NCBI RefSeq assembly: GCF_029714285.1
Contig: NZ_CP121662.1
Span: 868,001-932,000, forward strand
Length of the DNA stretch: 64,000 nucleotides
Reading direction: 5' to 3'
Origin: Rhizobium sp. CB3090
GTDB taxonomy: Bacteria; Pseudomonadota; Alphaproteobacteria; Rhizobiales; Rhizobiaceae
Below the pieces are notes generated by a model. It saw nothing but the letters and a program-made list of their open reading frames with translations, was not told where the DNA came from and did no database searches. This document shows, in pieces, positions 44,215-53,579 of this stretch (the stretch's first letter is position 1; each line of letters opens with the position of its first letter). Both the position numbers and the translations under genes were made by a program.

Positions 44215-45168
44215 TCAGCGGCTGCTCGCGCGCCTTTCCGCGTGGAGACCGAGCATATACATTGCCACTGTCGCTCCCGCAATGGCGGTGATGTCGGCAT
44301 GGTCATAGGCCGGAGAAACTTCGACGATATCGGCACCCCTGATGTCGAGCTGATGCAGCCTCTGCAGCGCCGACAGGATTTTCGCACTCGACGGGCCACC
44401 GGCTACCGGCGTTCCGGTGCCGGGTGCGTAGGCCGGATCGAGGCAGTCGATATCGAAGGTCAGGTAGGCGGGCGCGCTCTTGGTGTGGGAGATGATCGTC
44501 GACGCAATGTCGGCCGCGCTCATATCTTCGACTTCATGGCCGTAGAGAAGCCGAATGCCGTAATCCTCCGGCGCGTGCGTGCGAATGCCGATCTGGATGG
44601 AGCGGTTGACATCGATCAAGCCGTCACGGGCAGCGCGTGCGACGAAGGAGCCGTGGTCGATTCGCTTGCCGTCGTCGAACCATGTGTCCTGGTGTGCGTC
44701 GAACTGCACCAACGACAAGGGGCCATGCTTGGCCGCATGCGCCTTCAGCAATGGCCAGGTGACGAAATGGTCGCCGCCGAGCGTGAGCAAAAAAGCGCCG
44801 CTATCGAGGATCGTGTTCGCTTGCCGCTCGATCTCCCCTGGCGTCTCCTGATGGTTGCCGTAGTCGAGCAGGCAATCGCCATAATCGATGACGGCCATCT
44901 CGGCGAAGAGGTCGCGGTGGAAAGGATATTGCGGATCATTGTCGAAGATCGCGGAGGCTCGACGGATCGCCTGCGGCCCGAAGCGCGTTCCAGGCCGATT
45001 GGATGTCGCCGCATCGAAAGGAATGCCCCATACGACAGCATCGACACCCTCGAGCGACTTGGTGAAGCGCCGGCGCATGAAGGAGAGCGCCCCCGCAAAA
45101 GTCGGATCGCTGGCAGCCGACGTCAGGCCTGTTGCCGAAAAGGCGTGATCAATCGACGTGCTCGGCAA
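44215..45168 (-). CDS. speB: Agmatinase / ureohydrolase family protein
   Basis: About 317 residues. Binuclear manganese motifs of the arginase family are intact: LTLGGDHFVTWP, VQFDAHQDTW and TFDIDCLDPAYAPGTGTPV. Agmatine hydrolysis to putrescine is the likely activity; related guanidino substrates are possible. The start is TTG 45168 (MPSTSIDHAF) because a near-perfect GGAGGAG ribosome site lies six bases before it. Upstream in-frame codons overlap the monooxygenase gene. It lies near argC, linking arginine and polyamine metabolism. Confidence 0.87.
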   Translation of the reverse strand: MPSTSIDHAFSATGLTSAASDPTFAGALSFMRRRFTKSLEGVDAVVWGIPFDAATSNRPGTRFGPQAIRRASAIFDNDPQYPFHRDLFAEMAVIDYGDCLLDYGNHQETPGEIERQANTILDSGAFLLTLGGDHFVTWPLLKAHAAKHGPLSLVQFDAHQDTWFDDGKRIDHGSFVARAARDGLIDVNRSIQIGIRTHAPEDYGIRLLYGHEVEDMSAADIASTIISHTKSAPAYLTFDIDCLDPAYAPGTGTPVAGGPSSAKILSALQRLHQLDIRGADIVEVSPAYDHADITAIAGATVAMYMLGLHAERRASSR

Positions 45169-45529
45169 GGGATTCTCCTCCTTTGTTCGCATGGAAACTA
45201 TAGGCCCGCTCAACCCGGGCGACGCGGACTTGATATTGCTCGTACCAACGGTCGCGCCCGAGCTTTTGAGCCGCCATATGCGAGACGACGTTCTTCCAGG
45301 CCAGAATGCTTTTTTCATCCCGCCAGAAGGAAATGGTGATGCCGAAGCCATCGCTGCGTCTGGCGCTCTCAAGGCCGAAGCAACCATCCTGAGCGAGCGC
45401 CAGCGCCTCCATTTTCTCTCCCATGGCACCGTAGCCCTGATCGCCCGCGGTGCGGATGGAGGAAAAGGAGACGATGTAGTAGGGCGGCTCCGGCGTGGCG
45501 GCAAAAGGCGATGCACGATCATGTGTCAT
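45149..45529 (-). CDS. Antibiotic biosynthesis monooxygenase (ABM) domain protein
   Basis: About 126 residues, a dimeric ferredoxin-like fold: YYIVSFSSIRTAGDQGYG, then DGFGITISFWRDEKSILAWKN and YQVRVARVERAY. These proteins are heme-degrading or quinol monooxygenase-like, often of unknown substrate. ATG 45529 is used. Its 3' end overlaps the agmatinase start by 20 bases, so the two are probably coupled. Confidence 0.82.
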   Translation of the reverse strand: MTHDRASPFAATPEPPYYIVSFSSIRTAGDQGYGAMGEKMEALALAQDGCFGLESARRSDGFGITISFWRDEKSILAWKNVVSHMAAQKLGRDRWYEQYQVRVARVERAYSFHANKGGESLAEHVD

Positions 45530-45598
45530 AGCGTGTCTCCCAAGGCGAAGAGAAGTAGAGGGCATAGACGTGGCATGCAAGCATCGGAGCTACAAACG

Positions 45599-45871
45599 CT
45601 ATTTGCTTGCTGGCAGTGTGCATCGATACGCTTGCTTCACACAGGCGATTTGCGGCGTTGAACATTGCGCCTTTCCGTCGACAACGGCGCAGATCGAACA
45701 TTGGTCGGTAAATTGCCGGCAATGCGGATTGGCTTGAAGGAAATCCCGCATGCTTTCCATGGGGACCGGTGCCGCCTCGATCGTCGTTACGGCATCCGCT
45801 GAAAGAGCCGCGGTTGCGCAGAGGGCTGCAAGCGCCAGCGAAGAGACCAAACCCAATCTCGTAGATCTCAT
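45599..45871 (-). CDS. Small Cys-rich secreted protein
   Basis: A 90-residue exported protein. A signal peptide ends near residue 24 (ATAALS/AD). The mature part has six Cys in CRQFTDQCSICAVVDGKAQC, IACVKQ and YRCTLPASK, suggesting disulfide bonds. No family recognised. It is not a close match to the other small secreted proteins in the window. Confidence 0.7.
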   Translation of the reverse strand: MRSTRLGLVSSLALAALCATAALSADAVTTIEAAPVPMESMRDFLQANPHCRQFTDQCSICAVVDGKAQCSTPQIACVKQAYRCTLPASK

Positions 45872-45995
45872 GCCTGCCCCTGTCTGATTCCTGTCTCACC
45901 GATTGATGATACGATAACAGAGAAAAAGCGCTGACACATCTCAATGTGGAACATCGACCGCCGAGGGCATTGCAGTTCCGATAACTGAACACAAC

Positions 45996-46024
45996 GAAAA
46001 AAAGGCCGGGCGAACCCGGCCTTT
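45996..46024 (-). terminator. Terminator of the rplM-rpsI operon
   Basis: AAAGGCCGGG (46001-46010) pairs perfectly with CCCGGCCTTT (46015-46024) around CGAA. On the minus strand the stem is followed by a run of T, 26 bases after the rpsI stop. Confidence 0.93.
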
Positions 46025-46049
46025 CCAAAATCCGATCTCGGATAAGCGA

Positions 46050-46517
46050 TTAACGCTTGGAGAACTGGAACGAACGACGCGCCTTGGCGCGGCCGTACTT
46101 CTTGCGTTCGACGACGCGGCTGTCGCGGGTCAGGAAGCCGCCCTTCTTCAGGACCGAGCGCAGGCCCGGCTCGAAGTAGGTCAGCGCCTTGGACAGGCCG
46201 TGGCGAACGGCACCGGCCTGGCCGGAGAGACCGCCGCCGGCGACGGTTGCAACGATATCGAACTGGCCGTCACGGGCAGCAGCGACGATCGGCTGACGCA
46301 GGATCATCTGCAGAACCGGACGGGCGAAGTATGCCGTGTAGTCCTTGCCGTTGACGATGATCTTGCCGGAGCCGGCCTTGACCCAAACGCGGGCGACGGC
46401 GTCCTTGCGCTTGCCGGTCGCGTAGGAACGGCCAAGCGAATCGACCTTGCGGACGTGAACCGGAGCAGCAGCTTCCGATGCCGTGCCGAGATCCTTCAGG
46501 GAAGAGAGATCAGCCAT
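46050..46517 (-). CDS. rpsI: Ribosomal protein S9
   Basis: A 155-residue small-subunit protein whose C-terminal tail reaches the P-site tRNA. Family motifs: [35 protein letters not shown], and the terminal [18 protein letters not shown]. The N-terminal extension (about 30 residues) is usual in Rhizobiales. It follows rplM after two bases. Confidence 0.98.
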   Translation of the reverse strand: MADLSSLKDLGTASEAAAPVHVRKVDSLGRSYATGKRKDAVARVWVKAGSGKIIVNGKDYTAYFARPVLQMILRQPIVAAARDGQFDIVATVAGGGLSGQAGAVRHGLSKALTYFEPGLRSVLKKGGFLTRDSRVVERKKYGRAKARRSFQFSKR

Positions 46518-46519
46518 TA

Positions 46520-46984
46520 TCAGGCGCTCCTTACGTTCTTCTTGTTCAGCTTGGCCACGTCGAGAACGACCGGCTGCTGGGCTTCATGGGGATGGTTGGA
46601 GCCGGCGTAGACGCGCAGGTTCTTCATCTGGCGACGGCCGAGCGGGCCGCGCGGAACCATGCGTTCGACAGCCTTCTCGAGAACGCGCTCCGGGAAGCGG
46701 CCTTCGATGATCTGGCGAGCGGTGCGCTCCTTGATGCCGCCGGCATAACCGGTGTGCCAGTAGTAAACCTTGTCTTCGTACTTCTTGCCGGTGAAGACGA
46801 CCTTGTCGGCATTGATGACGATGACATTGTCGCCGTCGTCGACGTGCGGCGTGAAGGTAGCCTTATGCTTGCCGCGCAGACGCATTGCGATGATAGAAGC
46901 GAGACGGCCAACGACGAGCCCTTCGGCGTCGATGAGAACCCACTTCTTCTCCACCTCTGCAGGCTTCTGGGAGAAGGTAGCCAT
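46520..46984 (-). CDS. rplM: Ribosomal protein L13
   Basis: A 154-residue large-subunit protein. Motifs: [32 protein letters not shown], and [23 protein letters not shown] 46984 ([11 protein letters not shown]) is the known rhizobial start; the frame is open to 47062. rpsI follows immediately, the universal rplM-rpsI pairing. Confidence 0.98.
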   Translation of the reverse strand: MATFSQKPAEVEKKWVLIDAEGLVVGRLASIIAMRLRGKHKATFTPHVDDGDNVIVINADKVVFTGKKYEDKVYYWHTGYAGGIKERTARQIIEGRFPERVLEKAVERMVPRGPLGRRQMKNLRVYAGSNHPHEAQQPVVLDVAKLNKKNVRSA

Positions 46985-47065
46985 GTTGAATACTCTCTTT
47001 TGGATCCCCGAGCCCGAAGGCATCAGGGCGTTTCTTGTTGCTTGGTTTGGCGAGCGAAACACGCG

Positions 47066-47094
47066 CCAAAAAGAAAGCAGCCCGGAAAGGCTGC
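47066..47094 (-). terminator. Terminator or attenuator upstream of rplM
   Basis: On the minus strand GCAGCC (47094-47089) pairs with GGCTGC (47082-47077) and is followed by TTTCTTTTT. It probably ends the transcript of the upstream transporter gene; if the rplM promoter lies above it, it could attenuate rplM instead. Confidence 0.55.
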
Positions 47095-47222
47095 GATCTG
47101 GTGCGGCTTATAAAGGGAATGGGTGAGGAGGTCAATAAGAGGAGATTTTGCAGTCTGAAAAATTACCGATTAAAATCAATAGGTTAAATATACGGTGTGT
47201 TAATACCACATATTTCTTGTCT

Positions 47223-48059
47223 CTAAGCCAGCCTCAGAACCAATACACCCCCTGCAATAATGGCACCGGCCACATAGCGCCAGATGCTCGATCGCTCCTT
47301 CAGGATAACCACCGAAATCACCAGCGCGAACAGGATCGATGTCTCGCGCAACGCCGCCACCATGGCGACGGGAGCCTTTGTCATCGCCCACAATGCCAGG
47401 CCGTAGGATGTCAGCGAACCGCCGCCGCCGATCAGCCCGCGCCACCAGTTGTAGCGGACGTGGGCGGCGACGACGGAAACGCCACGCCGCGAGATCGCCC
47501 AGGTGAACAGGAGTACCGGCGGTAGGAGCGACATCCACAGCGTATAGGATATGGAATTGCCGGAAAGGCGTGCGCCAATGCCGTCGACATAGGTATAGGT
47601 GGCGATGACCACCGCGTTGGATAGAGCGAGCACGATGGCCTGCCGGCCGCCCTTGCGGGCTTCGAAGGCAAGCGTCAATATCCCGGCGCAGATCGTCATC
47701 GTGCCGAGCAGCGCGCCACCGGACAGCGCCTCCCGCAAGATAAAGCCACTGGTCGCCACGATGATCAGCGGCGCCACCCCGCGCATGAGCGGATAGACGA
47801 GGCCGATGTCGCCGGCGCGGTAGGCCGCGGCGACCAATTGAAAATAAGCGAACTGCAGGATCGCCGACGCGCCGATGAATGGCCAGGCGGCCGAAGCCGG
47901 CAATGGCAGAAACGGTAGAAAGGGCAGGGCGGTTGCCGCGCCGCCGGCTGCAACCATGGCAGCATCCAGCGACTTGTCCGTTCCGGCCTTGATGATGGCG
48001 TTCCATGTTGCGTGCAGCAGGGCGCCGAAGAGAACGAGTGCAATAACGTCAGCGGACAA
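47223..48059 (-). CDS. EamA/DMT-family transporter
   Basis: About 278 residues with about ten hydrophobic helices in two EamA repeats. The first includes ALVLFGALLHATWNAIIK and the second ends VVILKERSSIWRYVAGAIIA, the usual repeat ending. It probably exports metabolites; the substrate is unknown. Start choice is uncertain: TTG 48059 (MSADVIALVLFG) with GAGGT just upstream fits the family, while the frame is open much further. Confidence 0.8.
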   Translation of the reverse strand: MSADVIALVLFGALLHATWNAIIKAGTDKSLDAAMVAAGGAATALPFLPFLPLPASAAWPFIGASAILQFAYFQLVAAAYRAGDIGLVYPLMRGVAPLIIVATSGFILREALSGGALLGTMTICAGILTLAFEARKGGRQAIVLALSNAVVIATYTYVDGIGARLSGNSISYTLWMSLLPPVLLFTWAISRRGVSVVAAHVRYNWWRGLIGGGGSLTSYGLALWAMTKAPVAMVAALRETSILFALVISVVILKERSSIWRYVAGAIIAGGVLVLRLA

Positions 48060-48522
48060 GGAGACCTCGGGATTGCGCGGCAACGGGCAAAGGTTTGACG
48101 ATTTGTGGCTATGCAGGTGCCATTTGCGCCTCAATGCGCCAAAAGGCAACAAAATGTGTGGGTTTTCATGCGCCTGGCCGTCCTTTCTTTCAATAAACCC
48201 AATAGAAAAACATGGTTGTGCGTTCTTCGTTTGTTCGATTTGTTTGCGCAACCATGAGATGTTTCTAATTTATAGGGGAATGAAGCGGGAACAAAAATTG
48301 CATGCCGGGTGAACGCATGACGCGGGGTTATTTCGATAACATCCAAAGCGCTGTGAGGGTGTTATCGTAGTACCATTGAAGGCAGAAATTGTAATGGAAA
48401 GAATCCCGCTGCTTTCGGTTGGCTAAACTCATTGCGGGCGCAGGAACCACTCTGCGTCGGAAATTCGAGGCTTCCTGCAGGCTGAGCCACATCTTTCGTG
48501 AAAGCCGGACAACCTGTCGCTG
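48060..48522. other. Intergenic region with an inverted repeat
   Basis: About 460 bases without a convincing gene. It contains an AT-richer stretch (48150-48300) and a stem-loop at 48334-48367. The transporter promoter should lie here. Confidence 0.45.
48334..48367. repeat. Inverted repeat in the gene-free region
   Basis: CGATAACATCC (48334-48344) pairs with GGGTGTTATCG (48357-48367), 10 of 11 Watson-Crick plus one G-T, around a 12-base loop. There is no T tract, so it looks more like an operator or RNA structure than a terminator. Confidence 0.5.
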
Positions 48523-48852
48523 CTATCGACGCGGGATGATCAGATCATCCTCGTCGAAATCGGTCGACGGCCGGCAGATATAGACAGGGCAATCGGCTCG
48601 GTCCTTGGTGGGCATATAGTCCTGATAGGCATAAAAGCCGGTATCGCAGGCATTGCTGTCTGAAACGAAGCGATCATAAAGCGTCATGTTGCGCACCCTG
48701 GAGGACGGATAGCGCATGATGACAGCCCGTTCGCGGTCGATGATCGCCTTCGCCTGGCCGCAGGTGAAGGACATGGAATTGTAGCGCGAGATCGCCAAGG
48801 CCGGCGTGGCCGCAGAGGCGATCAGCAGGCTCAGCAGAACGATTTTTTTCAT
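48523..48852 (-). CDS. Small secreted protein of unknown function
   Basis: A 109-residue exported protein with signal peptide MKKIVLLSLLIASAATPALA. The mature part has MSFTCGQAKAIIDRERAVIM and RYPSSRVRNMTLYDRFVSD, with four Cys that may pair. This resembles small rhizobial periplasmic proteins of unknown role. ATG 48852 follows GGAGGA; the frame is open to 48972. Confidence 0.75.
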   Translation of the reverse strand: MKKIVLLSLLIASAATPALAISRYNSMSFTCGQAKAIIDRERAVIMRYPSSRVRNMTLYDRFVSDSNACDTGFYAYQDYMPTKDRADCPVYICRPSTDFDEDDLIIPRR

Positions 48853-48963
48853 CGGAGCAATCCTCCTCGAAATTGTTATAATGCTTATATATACGCGAAA
48901 GCCGCGGCCGTGGTTTCCGGATTTGTGGCAAAACGCAAGTGTGATCCAATGGGAGGCTCTGTG

Positions 48964-49392
48964 ATGAACCATGACCGTTATGAGGATTCTTATATCGCCG
49001 ACATTCTTTTATCCGTGCGGACCATCGCGCTTGTCGGCGCATCGCCCAATCCCGCGCGTCCAAGCAACGGCGTCATGGCCTATCTGATGGCGCGAGGCTA
49101 TCGCGTTATTCCCGTCAATCCCGGACAGGCCGGCAAGGAGATCTTCGGACAATGGGTTTTTGGCCATCTGGCCGATATCCCTGAACCGGTTGACATGGTC
49201 GATGTTTTCCGTGCGCCGGAATATCTGCGATCGGTCGTCGAAGAGACGATCATGATCGAACCGCGGCCACCGGTCATTTGGGGCCAGCTCGGCGTAAGGG
49301 ACGATGCCGCCGCTGCAAGAGCGGAAGCGGCCGGCGTCAAGGTCGTCATGGATCGCTGCCCGGCTATCGAATATCCGCGGCTGGTCGCCTGA
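48964..49392 (+). CDS. CoA-binding domain protein
   Basis: A 142-residue single-domain Rossmann protein of the CoA_binding_2 family (YccU-like). Motifs: IALVGASPNPARPSNGVMAYL, RVIPVNPGQAGKEIFGQ, VDVFRAPEYL and VIWGQLGV. It binds CoA or a related nucleotide; the reaction is unknown. ATG 48964 has GGGAGG upstream. metY lies 160 bases downstream on the same strand. Confidence 0.9.
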   Translation: MNHDRYEDSYIADILLSVRTIALVGASPNPARPSNGVMAYLMARGYRVIPVNPGQAGKEIFGQWVFGHLADIPEPVDMVDVFRAPEYLRSVVEETIMIEPRPPVIWGQLGVRDDAAAARAEAAGVKVVMDRCPAIEYPRLVA

Positions 49393-49553
49393 CGCTGGCG
49401 GGCGCCGCCGACTGCGAAAAACCTGACATGCGATATCGCTGAAAGATGGCAGGTTTTTCCCTCCGGTGGAAAAGCTCGGCAAAGTTCGCGGTTAACTTTC
49501 AAGCCTGAGACGTTATGATCCTCCCGTCACAACAGGGGCGGGAGAAGAGAAGT

Positions 49554-50837
49554 ATGCCGACGAATAATCCGGGTTTCGACACGCTGGCGATCCATGCAGG
49601 CGCGCAGCCGGACCCGACGACGGGCGCCCGCGCGACGCCGATCTATCAGACGACCTCCTTCGTCTTTCAGGATGCGGACCACGCCGCCGCACTTTTCGGG
49701 CTGCAGCAGTTCGGCAATATCTACACGCGCATCATGAACCCGACCCAAGCCGTGCTCGAGGAGCGGGTGGCCGCTCTCGAAGGCGGCACGGCGGGTCTTG
49801 CTGTCGCCTCCGGTCATGCCGCCCAGATGATCGTTTTTCACACTATCATGCAGCCCGGCGACAATTTCGTCGCCGCCAGGCGGCTCTACGGCGGCTCGGT
49901 CAACCAGTTCGGTCATTCATTCCGGAATTTCGATTGGCATGTGCGTTGGGCCGACCCCGCCGATCCGGCCACGTTCGAGGCTGAGATCGACAGCCGCACC
50001 CGCGGCATCTTCATTGAAAGTCTTGCCAATCCCGGCGGCACCTTCGTCGATATCGAGGCCATCGCCGCCGTTGCCCGCAGGCACGGCCTGCCCCTGATTG
50101 TCGACAACACCATGGCCACTCCCTATCTCATCCGGCCATTGGAACATGGCGCCGACATCGTCGTGCACTCGCTGACCAAATTCATTGGCGGCCACGGCAA
50201 TTCCATGGGCGGCATGATAATCGATGGCGGCACCTTCGACTGGTCGGTCTCTGGCAACTATCCAATGCTGTCGACGCCGAGGCCTGAATATAACGACATC
50301 GTGCTGCATGCGACCTTCGGCAATTTCGCTTTCGCCATAGCCTGCCGCGTCCTCGGCCTGCGCGATCTCGGCCCCGCCATCTCTCCTTTCAACGCCTTCC
50401 TGCTTCTCACAGGCATAGAGACGCTGCCGCTGCGCATGCAGCGCCATTCCGACAATGCGCTCGCCGTCGCCCGCTGGCTGAAACAGCAGCCCAAGGTGGC
50501 CTGGGTGAACTATGCCGGCCTTGAGGACGATCCGAACCATGCGCTGCAACAGCGCTATTCGCCGAAGGGAGCGGGTTCCGTCTTCACCTTCGGTTTGAGG
50601 GGCGGCTATGAAGCGGGCAAGGGCTTGGTGGAAGGCCTGGAGCTCTTTTCCCATCTCGCCAATATCGGCGATACCCGCTCGCTGGTCATCCACCCCGCTT
50701 CAACGACGCACAAACAGCTCACCGACGAGCAGAAAATCGCCGCCGGCGCCGGTCCCGATGTCGTACGCCTGTCGATCGGCATCGAAGATGTCAAGGACAT
50801 CATCGCCGACCTCGAACAAGCGCTGGCGAAGGTGTGA
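49554..50837 (+). CDS. metY: O-acetylhomoserine sulfhydrylase
   Basis: A 427-residue PLP enzyme of the Cys/Met metabolism family that makes homocysteine from O-acetylhomoserine and sulfide. The N-terminus [20 protein letters not shown] and YQTTSFVF are typical of MetY. The PLP lysine is Lys209 in [11 protein letters not shown]. Length separates it from the shorter cystathionine enzymes (about 390). ATG 49554 follows GGGAGAAGAGA. Confidence 0.93.
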   Translation: MPTNNPGFDTLAIHAGAQPDPTTGARATPIYQTTSFVFQDADHAAALFGLQQFGNIYTRIMNPTQAVLEERVAALEGGTAGLAVASGHAAQMIVFHTIMQPGDNFVAARRLYGGSVNQFGHSFRNFDWHVRWADPADPATFEAEIDSRTRGIFIESLANPGGTFVDIEAIAAVARRHGLPLIVDNTMATPYLIRPLEHGADIVVHSLTKFIGGHGNSMGGMIIDGGTFDWSVSGNYPMLSTPRPEYNDIVLHATFGNFAFAIACRVLGLRDLGPAISPFNAFLLLTGIETLPLRMQRHSDNALAVARWLKQQPKVAWVNYAGLEDDPNHALQQRYSPKGAGSVFTFGLRGGYEAGKGLVEGLELFSHLANIGDTRSLVIHPASTTHKQLTDEQKIAAGAGPDVVRLSIGIEDVKDIIADLEQALAKV

Positions 50838-50871
50838 CACGGAAGCGTTTCCGGATCGGGACGGAGGATTT

Positions 50872-51216
50872 ATGACAACATATTTACGATTGGGCCAGGA
50901 CGGCATCGAGCCGGAAGCCGGCGCTCCCGCTGACGATCGCGTCCTTTCCGGTGCGCCAAAGTTCCGCACCTGGAACGTCGAGGAAGCCGACGGTGGCCTC
51001 TATGCCGGCATATGGGAGGCGACCCCCGGAAAATGGCAAATCGTCTATGACGAGTGGGAGTATTTCCACATTCTTTCCGGTTATTCGGTCGTCACCGCCG
51101 AAAATGGCGAGACTTTTCATCTGCGCGCCGGCGATCGGATGATTCTGAGACCCGGCTTCAAAGGGACGTGGGAAGTCATTGAAACGACTCGAAAGGATTA
51201 TGTAATCCGTCTTTGA
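50872..51216 (+). CDS. Cupin (DUF861-type) protein
   Basis: A 114-residue cupin of the group related to ureidoglycolate aminohydrolase and ethanolamine-utilisation EutQ-like proteins. Core: FRTWNVEEADGGLYAGIWEA, WEYFHILSGYSVVTAENGE, and MILRPGFKGTWEVIETTRK. ATG 50872 with ACGGAGGA upstream sets the start; a longer frame overlaps metY. 34 bases after metY on the same strand, so probably co-transcribed. Confidence 0.85.
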   Translation: MTTYLRLGQDGIEPEAGAPADDRVLSGAPKFRTWNVEEADGGLYAGIWEATPGKWQIVYDEWEYFHILSGYSVVTAENGETFHLRAGDRMILRPGFKGTWEVIETTRKDYVIRL

Positions 51217-51356
51217 AGGCGCTGCTAATCCCGCCGCCAAGCGATCGGATTAATCCGTAAAGGCGAGCCTTGTTGGGATGTGGGCAGGTATTCATCGCAC
51301 GGCCGGGCGACGGCCATTTTCATTGCCGCAAGTTGTGTCACTGGCCTTTCACCAAA

Positions 51357-51374
51357 CTGTCATCAAACTGAAAC
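51357..51374 (+). promoter_or_regulatory. Pho box upstream of pstS
   Basis: CTGTCATCAAACTGAAAC consists of two 7-base half-sites separated by CAAA, the arrangement bound by PhoB under phosphate starvation. The first half-site is a perfect CTGTCAT; the second is CTGAAAC. It lies about 120 bases before the pstS start codon. Confidence 0.85.
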
Positions 51375-51495
51375 ACTGCGAGATTAGAGGCATCACTGTC
51401 GCCAGGAGATTGAGGTGGGGGTACGAACCAATGGGGCGCTCCACGCTAATCTCCTGCTCGCAATCCTTTCATCACTCTGGGAAGTGAGTTCAATC

Positions 51496-52521
51496 ATGTT
51501 GCAACAGAAATTTCGTTCGCTTTGCCTGACTGCAGGCTTCATCGCGGCTATGTCCGTCTCGGCCTCTGCTGCCGACATCACGGGCGCCGGCTCGAGCTTC
51601 ATCGCGCCGGTTCTGTCCAAGTGGGCCGAAGGCTATAAGGCTGCGACGAACAATGTCGTCAACTACCAGTCGGTCGGTTCGGGCGCCGGCATCAAGCAGC
51701 TCCTTGACAAGACCATCGTGTTCGGCGCTTCGGATAAGCCGATGAGCGACGCTGACCTCGAGAAGAACGGCATTGCCCAGTTCCCGATGATCTCCGGCGG
51801 CATCGTCGTTTCCTACAACATTGAAGGCGTAAAGCCGGGCGAACTCGTTCTCGACGGCAAGACGCTGAGCGACATCTTCCTCGGCAAGATCGCCAAGTGG
51901 GACGATGCGGCCATCAAGGCCCTCAACCCCGAGCTGAAGCTGCCTTCCACGGCAATCTCCGTCGTTTATCGCGCCGACAGCTCGGGCACGACCTTCAACT
52001 TCACCGATTACCTGTCGAAGGTTTCGCCGGAGTGGAAGGAAAAGGTCGGCTCGAACACGGCGGTTGAATGGCCGGTCGGCTTCGGCGCCAAGGGTTCCGA
52101 AGGCGTTTCCACCACTGTCAACCAGACGGCTGGTTCGATCTCCTACGTTGAATATTCTTACGTCGTCGCCAACCACATCGGTTTCGCGAAGATGAAGAAC
52201 GCTGCCGGCAAGGTTATCGAGCCGAGCCTCGACACCTTCAAGGCTGCTGCTTCCAACGCAGATTGGGCGCATGCCAAGAACTTCAACCTGATCATCACCA
52301 ATCAGCCGGGCGAAAAGAGCTGGCCGATTGCAGCTTCGACCTGGGTTATGCTCTACAAGAAACCGGCCGATGCTGCTAAGAACGAAGAGGCTCTGAAGTT
52401 CTTCAAGTGGGCCTATGAGAACGGCCAGAAGGACGCGACGGCCCTGTCGTATCTCGCGGTCCCGGACAATGTTGCAGAGGTTGTCGAGAAGTCCTGGAAG
52501 CAGGACTTCGGCACGAAATAA
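51496..52521 (+). CDS. pstS: Phosphate ABC transporter periplasmic binding protein
   Basis: A 341-residue phosphate-binding protein. Signal peptide [20 protein letters not shown], cleaved after SVSASA. Phosphate ligands are in [12 protein letters not shown], the GASDKPM loop and [13 protein letters not shown] 51496 gives the clean signal peptide. A strong hairpin separates it from pstC. Induced by phosphate limitation, as the Pho box indicates. Confidence 0.96.
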   Translation: MLQQKFRSLCLTAGFIAAMSVSASAADITGAGSSFIAPVLSKWAEGYKAATNNVVNYQSVGSGAGIKQLLDKTIVFGASDKPMSDADLEKNGIAQFPMISGGIVVSYNIEGVKPGELVLDGKTLSDIFLGKIAKWDDAAIKALNPELKLPSTAISVVYRADSSGTTFNFTDYLSKVSPEWKEKVGSNTAVEWPVGFGAKGSEGVSTTVNQTAGSISYVEYSYVVANHIGFAKMKNAAGKVIEPSLDTFKAAASNADWAHAKNFNLIITNQPGEKSWPIAASTWVMLYKKPADAAKNEEALKFFKWAYENGQKDATALSYLAVPDNVAEVVEKSWKQDFGTK

Positions 52522-52543
52522 TTTGTGCTGGATGTGAAGTTGC

Positions 52544-52571
52544 GGCGGACCGGGCAATGGCCCTGTCCGCC
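52544..52571 (+). promoter_or_regulatory. Intercistronic hairpin between pstS and pstC
   Basis: GGCGGACCGGGC (52544-52555) pairs with GCCCTGTCCGCC (52560-52571), 11 of 12 pairs, around AATG, followed only by TTTC. Such a hairpin would stabilise or partly terminate the pstS message so that the binding protein is made in excess over the membrane subunits. Confidence 0.75.
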
Positions 52572-52597
52572 TTTCGTGACAGGACAAGGGGAAATCG

Positions 52598-53569
52598 ATG
52601 GCTGATGCGACTCAGACGGCTGGCTTCCAGGCTCTGGATACCACCGCCGCCACCAGAAAATTCCGGATGCAGGATCGGATTTTCTATTTTATGACGCTTG
52701 GCTCGGCTACTCTTGTCGTGCTTCTGCTGTTGGCAATTCTTGCCGTTCTTGTCATCGATGCCTTGCCAACCTTCCAGACCTTCGGGTTTTCGTTCCTCTG
52801 GGGTACCAAGTGGAGTGCTCCAGTCGATATCTATGGTGCCGTGCCTGCCGTGGTCGGTACGCTGGTGAGTTCGATCATTGCCATGCTGATTTCCATTCCG
52901 CTCGGCATCGGCATCGCCATCTTCCTCACGGAACTCTGCCCCGGCAGCCTGCGTCGTCCGATCAGCACGGCCATCGAGCTTCTGGCCGGCGTTCCCTCCA
53001 TTATCTACGGCATCGTCGGTCTGTTTATTCTCGTGCCGTTGATGCAGAACTATGTCCTGCCCTTCCTTATGATGACGATAGGCCAGGTGCCGTTGATCGG
53101 CCTGCTGTTCCAGCCGCCGGCGCCGGGCGTCGGCCTGCTGACGGCAAGCCTCGTGCTGGCCGTCATGATCCTGCCGTTCATCACCGCGATCTCCCGCGAC
53201 GTGTTCAGCACCGTGCCGCCGATGCTGCGTGAATCCGCTTACGGCATGGGCATGACCACATGGGAAGTGGCTCGCCACATCCTCATCCCCTATACGCGTC
53301 GCGGCCTTGTCGGCGGCATCATGCTCGGCCTCGGCCGCGCGCTTGGCGAAACCATGGCTGTCACCTTCGTTGTAGGCTCGGTTAGCCGTCTGCAATCGTC
53401 GATCATCTCGCCGTCAACTACCATTTCCGCCCAGATCGCGAACAACTTCGGCGATGCCGACGGTCTGCAATTGTCGAGCTTGATTGCGCTCGGCCTGCTT
53501 CTGTTCGTCCTTTCCTTCTGCGTGCTTGCAGTGGCGAGATGGATGATCGGCCGTGGCGATTCGCTCTGA
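52598..53569 (+). CDS. pstC: Phosphate ABC transporter permease PstC
   Basis: A 323-residue inner-membrane permease with six helices. The ABC-contact region is in ISRDVFSTVPPMLRESAYGMG and LGLGRALGETMAVTFV. The PstC-type start [20 protein letters not shown] and SFLWGTKWSAPVD also match. It pairs with PstA to form the channel. Confidence 0.96.
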   Translation: MADATQTAGFQALDTTAATRKFRMQDRIFYFMTLGSATLVVLLLLAILAVLVIDALPTFQTFGFSFLWGTKWSAPVDIYGAVPAVVGTLVSSIIAMLISIPLGIGIAIFLTELCPGSLRRPISTAIELLAGVPSIIYGIVGLFILVPLMQNYVLPFLMMTIGQVPLIGLLFQPPAPGVGLLTASLVLAVMILPFITAISRDVFSTVPPMLRESAYGMGMTTWEVARHILIPYTRRGLVGGIMLGLGRALGETMAVTFVVGSVSRLQSSIISPSTTISAQIANNFGDADGLQLSSLIALGLLLFVLSFCVLAVARWMIGRGDSL

Positions 53570-53579
53570 GGAAAAAACC

